DNA of 64,000 nt from contig OX442322.1 of the NCBI GenBank assembly GCA_949358305.1, positions 7,998,001-8,062,000 on the forward strand, read 5' to 3'. The notes beneath the pieces were generated by a model that was not told the origin of the DNA, did no database searches, and was given only the letters and a program-made list of their open reading frames with translations. Each line of letters begins with the position of its first letter. Within the stretch, counting starts at the first letter, position 1. This DNA comes from Strigamia acuminata. Lineage: Eukaryota > Arthropoda > Chilopoda > Geophilomorpha > Linotaeniidae. A program made the position numbers and the translations under genes. Positions 10,491 through 20,289 of the stretch are shown in pieces.

Positions 10491-10543
10491 GCGAATTGCC
10501 GGCGAGAGAACAGAGAAGAGAAAACACAACGAGCTCAAACAAA
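10491..10543 (-). other. BEL-2 sequence between the pol stop and the 3' LTR
   Basis: On the element's strand this is a pyrimidine-rich run (TTTTCTCTTCTCTGTTCTCT) followed by CGCCGGCAATTCGC and then the LTR. A normal polypurine tract is not visible. The same arrangement is found in BEL-1, BEL-3 and LARD. Confidence 0.7.
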
Positions 10544-13500
10544 TCAGTCCAGTTCAAGAGCTCTCACATGCTTAACTGATCTTTTCAGTTCACGTCCATC
10601 TGGTAGCACTACTTTAATGACTCGAGTAAAACCATCCTCACCTGGAAAAATCTCCTTTATCCGGGCAAGTGGCCAAAAATAGGGATTTGTTCCTATTTTT
10701 TCTAACAACACAATCTGATTCACTTTGGGGTTTTTGAAATTTTTATCGCCTTTGGTTTCATAAAAATTTCGCAATTGCATAAGATAACTTTTTCTCCACA
10801 CTCTCCAAAATTCCCAAATGAACTGTCTTCGTTTAATGTCTAATTTTCTTAAATCTGTCTTTTTGATGGCACTCAATTTTTTGTTTATAAGGTATTTTGG
10901 TAAACCACCGGTTAAAAAATTTTCAGGTGCCAAAATTCTGCCTCCATCAACACTGTCGGGAACGTAGGATAAAGGTCTTGAATTTAATACGGAACTAATT
11001 TCCATAGCTAAGGTTTGAAGAGTCTCCAAATCAACGGTATATCGAAGCAAAGTTTTTCGAAGTTTATCTTTAACTGAACGGACAAGGCGTTCCCATGCCC
11101 CTCCCATCCAGGGGGACAGTGGTGGAATAAAAGTCCATAACACTCTTTTTTCAGATAGGAAAGTCTGTATGTCCTTGTGACCAATGAGCTTGCCCCATGA
11201 TTGTAACTCCACACTACCGCGTTCGAATGTTTTGCTATTATCTGAGAATATTTTGGCAGGATATCCAAAGCGAGCTCCAAATCGTCGCATTGCTAACAAA
11301 AACTTGGGAACAGAAAGGTCTTCGGACACTTCTAAGTGTAGGCTTCTCGTCACCATACACGTGAATAAAAGAATATAAACCTTTTTCCGTTCCTTCTTGT
11401 TGTTGCCAACATAAATGGGTCCAAGATGATCAATTCCAGTGTGTTGGAATGGAGCCGCTGGAGTTACACGTTCAGTGGGAAGGTCACCAGTAGAAGGGTT
11501 ATTTCTCGCAAGTTTAGCACGCCTGCAGATTGCACACTCTCGAATAACTGTTTGAATTGTTTTTCTTCCTCTTATGATCCAAAATTGTTCACGCAAGTGA
11601 TATAGGGTTTCACTAATATCACCGTGAAGTAATTCTAGATGTGCTTTTCTGATCAACAGTCGTGTTATCCAACTATCGTAATGCAAAATAATGGGATAGA
11701 CTTCATCAAATGTCAACAAAGATTTTTTCAAACGGCTTCGAAGTCTCAGTAATCCGTTTTCGTCAATAAAGAGTTCGAAATTCCTCAAAGTGGAATGTTT
11801 GCTTAATTCCCTTTTGTTTTTCACGTCTTCAACTTCCTCCAAAAAATGTAATTTCTGCGAAAGTTTTAAGATCTTCAGTTGGTTTGCCTCCAACTCGAGT
11901 GGCGAGAGGGGCTCACCGCGAACAAGTTGATTTTTCCATCTCATTATGTAGGAAAACACTCTCAAAAGTCGATTGTAATTGCTAAAACGTCGGAAAAATT
12001 TGTAAATAAAATTCTCTTTTACTTGAATAGTCATAACAATTAATTTTCTCTCTTCATCGGGTGGGTTTTCCTGTATAACTTCTTTCTTTTCCAGTTTTGA
12101 TACATCAACACCGTCCCACCAAAGTTTATTGTTCATCAAAGTTTTTGAGTTGTGTGGACGGGTCAATAGGTCAGCTGGGTTGAATTCGGTTGGCACATGA
12201 GACCATTGCTCAGGCTTGGAAAAGGAAATAATTTCCTGAACTCGGTTTGAGACATACGGTTTCCAAACATTTTTTTCAGAATTAATCCAGGCGAGTGTGA
12301 TAGTGGAGTCCGAGTAGTAACGAACTTCAGTGACGGGGTATCCAGGAAGAAAGTTCTCGAGCAGATATTTTGTCATTCTGACTCCAACCACTGCTGCTGT
12401 TAATTCGAGTCGAGGAAGAGTAACTTTTTTGGCCGGCGCAATTCGGCATTTGCTTAACAACAATGTTCTTTTGCCCTCCACGTTGACGACAAAAATCGTG
12501 CAGCCAAATGCTTTTGTGCTGGCGTCACAAAAAACTTCTAGGGTTATTTCCTGACCTGAATAAGTGTTTAACCAACGTTGAACTTTTAGTTCCTTGAGTT
12601 GTTGGATGTCGGAATTCCATTCTTCAATTTCTTTTTTCTCGGAATCAAGAATCTTTTCATCCCATTTTTTCGTCCGAGCCCAGATCGCTTGAATGAGCAA
12701 TTTCATTTGCAGAATCACAGGAGCCAAGAGTCCCATGGGATCAAAAATTGAAGCTAAAAATGAGACAACTTCTCGCTTTGTAATCGGAATTTTTTCAATT
12801 TTCGGTATTTTAAACATTATCATGTCCTTTTCTGTGTCCCACAGTATGCCGAGCATTTTAATGATTCCAAGACTAGAAAATTCCTCGCCCCGCATGTGGA
12901 ATCCCTCTTTTTTCAAGTTCTCGAAGACGTCTTTACTGCAAGTCGCCCACTTCACAAGGGGAAGTTTTCCGCTGTCTAAAATCATTTTCAATCTCTCGCA
13001 ATGTGTCGTCGTGTCGGCTGGAAAATCTCCTCCAGATGTTAAGTCATCCATAAAAATTCCATCATCTAGCGCATCAACTTCTTTGGCGTGTGTTTTCTCA
13101 AATTGTTTTGCATGTTTTCGAATGGTTGCGCATAGGAGGAATGGTGAGGAAATAACACCAAAGGGCACGACGATCATTCTCAGGATCATAATGTTGTTCC
13201 ACAGGTTTTGCCACGAATAAGGCTGCTTAAAATAATCACGAGCCACCCACAGAAAGCGTAGAAAGTTTCTTTGAGTCGGGTTGATCATTACCTGCAGGAA
13301 TGCCTGCTTGATATCCGCTATTATCGGGATGCAATATAGACGAAATCTCACAATAACAAGAATTAAGTCAGGGTTGAGGGAAGGTCCCGGAAATAAACAG
13401 TCATTGAGGGAAAGTTTTCCCTTCTTGGATGAAGACACGTTAAACACGACTCTAAATTTGGAAGTATCTCGATCCTCTTTTATGACGGGGTGGTGAGGTA

Positions 13501-15779
13501 TATTATATATCCCCTTCTTGAGAAAACGTTCCTCTTTTGGGACTTCCTCCGCGTGATTTTCCTCGATGTACTGCCACATTGAGTCGTCGTAACGTTTTTT
13601 ATAGTCCTCATTTGCATCGATTCGTTTAAGCGTGTTGGCTAATTGGTTCATGGCGAGTTCCCAGTTGGAATTTAAATCAGTTTCTTGTCCATTAAAGGGA
13701 AGCATCACTTCATATCTTCCGTCGTCAAGACGTTTCGTTGTGGCTTCAAAGCGATCTCTTGTGAAATCGGATTCTTTTTCACCAGCATTTATACCAATTG
13801 CCTCCAAATTCCACAATTTGTCCAACTTCTCATTTATGTCAACGTTGCAAGTGTTGCAACACGTGGTCAAGTCTGCTTCATCATCAAACAAATCTGTGTT
13901 TCCTGCCGCTCCTGTCAGAACCCATCCAAATAAAGTGTTGATTAGTCCAAGGTCGGCGTTGACTTTTTTCTTGCCATCCTTAACGACCTTCCACCACACG
14001 TCGACTCCTAAAAGAATGTCTATTTGAGAAGTCTTCGCGGGTAGGTCTTCAGCAAGTTCCAGATTCAATTTTTTCACTTTGTCTATTACCGACGCATTTA
14101 AAATGCCCTGTACTTTTGGCAAATTCTCAACTGAAAGCATCGACAATTTCAAGTCCTGATTGTCATTCTTGCTTTGCAAAATAACATTAAACACGTCATA
14201 GTCTGTGGCTGCAGGCTTTGAGTCGTTGAACCGTTGCGTGGTTGCAGAAATACTGCCGCACTTTGTTAATTTCAGTCTATGCACAAGTTCTGTCGTAATA
14301 AATGATCGGTGGCTTCCTGGGTCGATCATGCCTCTGATGTGATGTGAACCACCATTTCTTGTCTTAAGATCGGCAGTGAAGATCATTAGTTGAAGAGTCG
14401 CGGAGATCGCGCACGAGACGTGTGTTGTCACTTGTGGCTCCTTGGGCTTCTCGACAACGCTTGATGAATTCTTCACATCTGACTTTTTGCAAATTGTGGA
14501 GTGGGGTCTTCCGCCACAATGTTTGCAGGAAAACTTCACTTTACAGTCCCCGACGCGATGGCCAGTTCTAAAACAATTGAAGCAAAGTCTATTCTTTTTT
14601 ATGATTTCAATCTTCGCATTAACTTCGAATTCCTTTTTGCATGAACCATTCAAATGGTCTTCTTCACAAAAAATACACTTGATGGTCTTCGAGTTGGAAG
14701 ATTTGTTGTCTTGTTTGGACTCTCCGGACTTCACTTTAGCATTTGATTGCGGTTTAGAATCTTGAGTCGCAGCACACGTGGTCATGGAACCCTTTTGCTT
14801 GCTTTTTTCGGCTTCAGTTTTCTCCTTCTTTACCTTTTCAGAATGAGAAGAATTGTCAGTTCTTTCTGCCATAGCTACTTCCTTCAAGAAAAAGTCAAGT
14901 AGTGTCATAATGTTTTTGTTTTGAATTCCATGCACCTGATAAAAACGCAATGCCATTTGAGTTGGAAATTTGCTGATAATATCCGGCATGAGAAAAGCAC
15001 CTGAAGTTTGTATGGGTATTTTCAACTGCTCAAGGAGTCTGACGGTGGAAGAAATTTTGGTTAAATTTGTTCTTAACGCTTTAGTTGGATAGACACTCGT
15101 AACAATTTTCATTTCTCTAATTGATCTGATGAGGGCAGTTTGCTGTGCGTCCTCATCCCCGTAGTTTCTCTCCAACTCTTCTCGAGCCAAATGGTATGAT
15201 TCCTCGATCAAGGGAAAAGTTGAAATCAAAGTGGCTGCTTCGCCAACACACATTGTTTGTAGATATTGAAGCTTTTCCACATCGCTTAAGTCTGGGTCCT
15301 TATGAACTGAAGTTTCGAAGTTACTTTTGAAGGTCTTGTACTTCAAAATGTCCCCATCGAACTTCACAGACTCCAATTTTGGCAATTTCTGGATTTTTCG
15401 GAAAGAAGCATTCATTGTCGTATGACCGCCAGATGCAGTTGACATGTTTAGTCGTCCTCCCAGTGTAGGAAGGGACCGTTTCGATACTTCCCAACGTCCG
15501 CGGAGAAAGATCCACTCTTGTTTGAACTGCTTCGAGTTTTTCAATGGCTTCAAGATAAAATCCATGTTCAGAATGTATTTGAAGATCATTGAGTTCATTG
15601 ACAGCACGTGTCTCTCGAATATTTGCTGTAGATAGCAGCGCCTCCAACTCTCCCGGGTCGCTGGTCTGCTCCGATACAGTCAGCAAAGCGGAGAGTGAAG
15701 TGAGTAGCGCTTCCCATTTTGTCTCCAGAATCTCGAGTTGTTCTGGAGTGATCATGTTTTGCACGGAAGGATCTGCCAT
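10544..15779 (-). pseudogene. BEL/Pao Gag-Pol polyprotein (BEL-2), one frameshift in the gag N-terminus
   Basis: The start is placed at the ATG ending at 15779. That frame encodes the gag N-terminus, with a DPGELEALL stretch like TGELEAVE in BEL-1. The rest, in another frame open from 15607 to 10544, carries everything from the DUF1759-like region onward. The two frames overlap at 15321-15607, so an indel lies there, probably near 15430-15500. Seen in the long frame: three CCHC-type knuckles, protease MIDPGSHRSF, RT with FMDD (13043-13054) instead of YMDD, RNase H motifs (VFCDAS, LPRLEL, YYSDS, NPADLLTRP), the HHCC module, and integrase with D, D (codon 11240-11242) and E in place, then a DUF5641-like end LELD. 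Apart from the frameshift the frame is open. It could still make pol-type proteins from an internal start, but that is speculation. Confidence 0.9.
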
Positions 15780-16687
15780 GTTTTCTCTCCTCTCACAAAT
15801 TCACGGCTGCAAATTGCGAAAAGGAAGATAAAATCTCGTTTGACAAAAAACACTTCGCTTTCAATTTTTAAAAGAATAAAATTCTCAATTTTATCCCCCA
15901 AAAATACACAGAATTTTTCAACGTTTAATTGCCCAAATGACAAAAAATCAATTGAAAATGCACAAGAATATCGAGTGTTTTGACAATCAAGGATGCCAAA
16001 ACAAACGAGCGACCTTGATCACGTATGAAAAACGTGACTCAAAAAGTCCTACACAAGTTTGAAATATTTTCGGCGATTCGTTTGGAACGAAATTCGCACG
16101 AAAATCACTATTAAATTTTAACGTTAATGACTGACAGCCCTTGCAATGAGAGACTGACCAGTAACTAGCTTCAAAAAATCTAAATCTCCCCTGGTTATGC
16201 CAGTTATATGGAGATGCATGCATAAAATTAAAGAAAACACTAAAACAATTTGCAATAAAATTCACTTTTACTAAATTTCCCTTAAGATTAGCATATGAAA
16301 CAGCAATAACACCAAAAAGAATACCCAAAACAATACCCTCATGCAAACAAAACCTCCAAAATAAATGCACTGAATGATAAAACACAAGAAAAGCAATAAA
16401 TCCAGGGGCGAATCGACTTCTCAGCACAGCGCGTTGTGTTATCCTTATCCAAGATGGCGACCGTAGAATCCCGCTGATGACACACAAAAGTTCGCACTCG
16501 ACGCAAGAGCTGTCCCAGTCGTGACTGTTGTCACGTTGAACGGCGACACTCGTAGCAGACGACGAATCACGAACGTATTGTTCTCCCGTCGCAACAAACA
16601 CGCGAAGAAACGTATCCAAAACGAACCGGAAAAACTCACTGATTTCAGACGGAATCCTGGTCACGGGCACCAAAAGAACGTATTCGA
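15780..16687 (-). other. BEL-2 leader (5' untranslated region)
   Basis: This lies between the 5' LTR and the gag start on the minus strand. It holds the primer-binding-like site, a YY1-like AAGATGGCGAC (16451-16461, plus strand) and, on the element's strand, AACACAACGC (16440-16431), a decamer also found in the BEL-1 and LARD leaders. A 289-codon open frame (15987-16856) runs from the LTR through the primer site into the leader. It has hydrophobic stretches but no recognisable domain, so I do not call it a gene. Confidence 0.75.
16653..16672 (-). other. BEL-2 primer-binding-like site
   Basis: On the element's strand it reads TGGTGCCCGTGACCAGGATT, 15 bases inside the 5' LTR. It begins with the TGG expected of a tRNA 3' CCA complement and resembles the matching sites of BEL-1 and LARD. 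I could not assign the tRNA. Confidence 0.6.
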
Positions 16688-18254
16688 TGTTGCGGTCTGT
16701 CAACACCAAACAGCTAGGAATGGGGTTGGGGCTATTTGAATTTCCCGCCTCTAAAAACTCTAGTGATCGTATTGTTAAATTCGTACGAAAACCGCGCTGA
16801 GAACACAAATCCGCACTGAAACTATTGTTGAATGCATGGAGCATTGATGGGAACACCGTTGATTAATATCCAATGGAGTGCTGAATCAATGGCTAATCCA
16901 GGGAAAGGCTTAACTACTCACAACACATTGAAAACTAAGGTTGAAAATAGAAAACACGGGAGTTAACAAAAAAACAACTTGTTTATTAAAAAGTTGGTTG
17001 AGAACTGAATAAAATACACTGATTACATTGGTTCCTGAGGAACCGCACATGCGCAGTACCCAATTACGGCACGCGCCAAGCCGATAGCGGCGAAATACAG
17101 ATACACAAGAAACTCCGTTGTCATAGCAACGGAGGAAACGAAATCACAGCAAAGTTGTAGTTACATAAAAACTGCACGAAATAAAGATTGTGACATACCA
17201 AAATGATCACAAGAATGCAGTGAATAAAAAAGCTAATCATAACGATTCGATCTGAAAAGTAAAACAGTGCAAACGGAGCGAAAACAATGATCGTCAAGCA
17301 GACGATCGAGACAGCCAATCAGCGTCAAGCAAAATGATGCAATCAAAACATTTGAATTCCGAACGGAATAAAAATGCAAAAATAGCAAAGAATACAGGTG
17401 AAAACACTTCGAAATGAAATAGTAAATGCAGATTATAAGAATATAAAATACAAAAAATAACGGTTACATTGTGTAATCGTCGCTTGGGACAAACATGGCG
17501 ACCGGCGAACATAACATAGGTATTGGATCAAACATGGCGTCCGGCGAACATTGCAAAAGCGTAAAAACAATTCGAAATTGGAATATAAAGCACTTAATGT
17601 AAATAACAAATAAAGTATCGAATAAAATACAAGAATAATTATTAATTCTCATCACAAAATACTGAATGAATAAAACACAAGTTTAATAAATACGAATTGT
17701 TGATCGAACCGAACATTCTCGGCTACGCTTTTACGGCAGCCGACAACGAACGTTAGAAACAACCGATCGAAGCATTTTGGGCAGTTCTAATGCATCCAGA
17801 AAGAAAGATCAGACTCGAATTAGTCTGAAACAGTAATAAAACAAACTCTAAATGAGTTTTAAAACACTAAACGAAAGGTTAGAAGACGGAAGCAAAAGTC
17901 CGCTAGGAACCGAAAATGACGTATCGAGCATCGCAAATGTATGCCAGAAAACGAAGAAAACACTAGAACTGCACGCAATAAACACAAAATCATGGAAAAT
18001 TAATAGAAAGGTTCATAAATGCATTCAAAAAGACACGAATAAAATAATAGCAAGGTATTAACACTACATTAAAGCGAAAAGTGACAATAAAAAACAATGA
18101 AAAACATTTAATAAGTCAAAATTCCTGTAAAGTGAAAAATATCAAATAATTATGGAAAATAAAACACTAAAGGAAAATTAAACAAATCAAAGCAATTAGT
18201 AATATTTATTGACACAATCTCAGCACAACAATTCTTCCACGCTGTCTTGCAACA
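16688..18254 (-). repeat. BEL-2 5' LTR (right end on the plus strand)
   Basis: At 1567 bp it is the same length as the left LTR, with only a few differences seen by eye (for example a one-base A indel in the run near 17673 and C/T at 17848). It is followed directly by the TGGC duplication. Confidence 0.96.
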
Positions 18255-19527
18255 TGGCGATTTCCGGAAGTCGGCTTGCTGATCGACGATGTGGTCAATG
18301 GGTATGTGAGCGAGTCAATTGTCGACTTGCAGTTGCTTACCGGTTCCAGTAATGCGGTTGGCAACTGGCAAGTCCTTGTGCTCATGTCTATGTGTGACGC
18401 CCCTCGCAATCAGGGACGTCAAGCAACCCTCCCTCTTCTCTCGTTTCTCGGTTCAATCATATTGGTTCCGACTCGGGGTGGGCCAAGCGTTCATACGGTA
18501 GCCTCCTTATTGGAGCATGGGGTTTTAACTAGATCTAGTTTCTATTTCCCCCTCGGTTAAAGAAGTTTCAGTCTTCGTGGTAGTCTGCTCACAACAGGCT
18601 ACACGGTGGCCCGAGTGCGGACGCGCTGTCCATCGGGTACCTCTTTGTTCAAGGCGCATTCGTAAAGCGCAGCTCGGTTGAAAGAAAGCCACCGGTTTTA
18701 ATTTCTTTTCAACGACGTGATTAGTTTTCGTGCAGGAAGTGTAGCTCCGCTTCATTTGGTTGCAGTTGCACTGCTTCCAACGTTTTTCAGTATCGTTTGA
18801 CACCTGTTGATCTTCAAAAAGAAGCAGGCCCCTTTCCTTTCTTTTCTCGTGGGGAGGAAATGGATTGATTATTTGGGTACGGACTTATTCCCTCTTCGAA
18901 AAAAAAAGCAGAAAGTTTAGTGTTTTGGAATTCTTGCTGGTTTTCACAGTTCCAGTTTGTTAGTTTCCCTTGTGAGGCCATACTTGGCCAATAGCTTTAG
19001 TGATAATATTGACGTTTTTGCCGGTATTTATTTGCACGGAACGTGCTCGTTTTTTTTTTAGATAATTGAACCGTTTTTCTTTTATTAGTTAGATAAAGTT
19101 GTGGTCGATGGGTCAGCGTGCGCGTGTTTCCTTGTCGCTGTGGACAAGAGGTCGCAGTTGGCTTGCTCAGTCACCTGACTAAGTCTTTTCCTTTTTTCGT
19201 TATTCTTCGCTCTTAGCGGTTTCGTGGGTTCATGTCGAGTCAGGGTGCGGTCAACGCCTTTGCGTGGCAGTTGCTGTGAATGGTTCGCATTGCCTGAGCT
19301 TCATGCTTTCTCGTTCTCTTTTTCCTTCTTCTGGCATGATCATGTTAGCTAGGTGGTCATGGCTTTGGGTAAGTTGTTAGTTAGTCACTCTTTGCGAAAG
19401 AGTGGTGCCTAGGTCTTGACGGCATTTTCTAGTTCTTCGTACGAATGCTGGGTGGTTGGTCAGACGATAGGTCTGGGTCAACGCATTCATTCCCTTAGTT
19501 TGCATTTTTCTTGTTTTCGAGAAAAGG
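18255..19527 (+). repeat. LARD-alpha internal domain, segment 2 (starts with the second TGGC duplication)
   Basis: 18255-18258 is the right copy of the BEL-2 target duplication. The rest matches LARD internal sequence at about 22680-23945 and, reversed, 51340-50075. It ends with AAGG (19524-19527), the left target duplication of LARD-beta. Only short frames; no supported gene. Confidence 0.9.
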
Positions 19528-20289
19528 TGTTGCGAGCACGCGCAACATGGATTTTTTTGCTATCGCAATAGCGGATTTGCTTGACTTGATCAATTATTTA
19601 AGTTTGTGTTTAGTTAATAGTGCAGCTTAAGTTTTGGCTAAATGTTAAATGAATTTCGTGTAGTTTGTGAAGTGGGAGTTATGTTTTACCTGATTTAAGC
19701 TGTCTTTCTTAAGGTAATCTTGTATTTTTCCTTTGATTCTTTGGAGTTTTACTGCTTGGATTCGTCCGAAGAGTTGCTGTTGTTAGTTCCTAAGTTAGTT
19801 CATTTATTTGAAACACTTTGTCTTAATTTATTACGGTTTTGTGCCTTTTGTAATGATTTTATACTTGAAACTGTGTATTTTCTTGTATACGCTTTATCAT
19901 TTTGTCACTAGAGGGACAATTCGCCTCTTGCGAGTGATTGTTGCCACTCGTTGCTCCGATTGTTGTAGGTTGCGCAGCAACTACACTGTGACTGTTATGT
20001 AGATTTCTAGGATTAAGATATGTAATTTTCTCCTCTCTTTTTCTGTGTATTTTGATAGATGTTAACTTTACAATAAATTCGGTTTGTTCATGTGTTATTT
20101 AACACATTAGTGGTGAGTTCTTCCAGACACTTGTTAGGCCACTTTGCAGGGATTTCAAGCAGGATTTTTCCTGCAATGCATCATCTCTTTTGGAGCTCAT
20201 CACAAGTTTTAGTAAGTAGGTTTATTTGTTATAACCATTTTCGATTGTCTTCTAGAGTGCCACACGGTCTTCAAGCACTGCTAGAAACA
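19528..20289 (+). repeat. LARD-beta LTR 1 (762 bp)
   Basis: It runs from TGTTGCGAGCACGCGCAACA to GCTAGAAACA. The first 20 bases are a perfect 7-bp inverted repeat with a 6-base loop, followed by GCTATCGCAATAGC, another small hairpin. A poly(A) signal, AATAAA, is at 20072-20077. By eye it differs from LTRs 2 and 3 of the array at about two positions. Confidence 0.95.

Larger units (their letters stand above)
8924..18254 (-). mobile_element. BEL-2: complete BEL/Pao retrotransposon on the minus strand
   Basis: This 9331-bp element has two 1567-bp LTRs, a primer-binding-like site, a leader and a gag-pol frame with one frameshift. It is flanked by the 4-bp duplication TGGC. Removing it joins 8923 to 18259 and exactly restores the LARD sequence. 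By eye the two LTRs differ at about five positions including indels, indicating a recent insertion. It is a different family from BEL-1, with diverged protein and unrelated LTR sequence beyond the termini. Confidence 0.96.
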
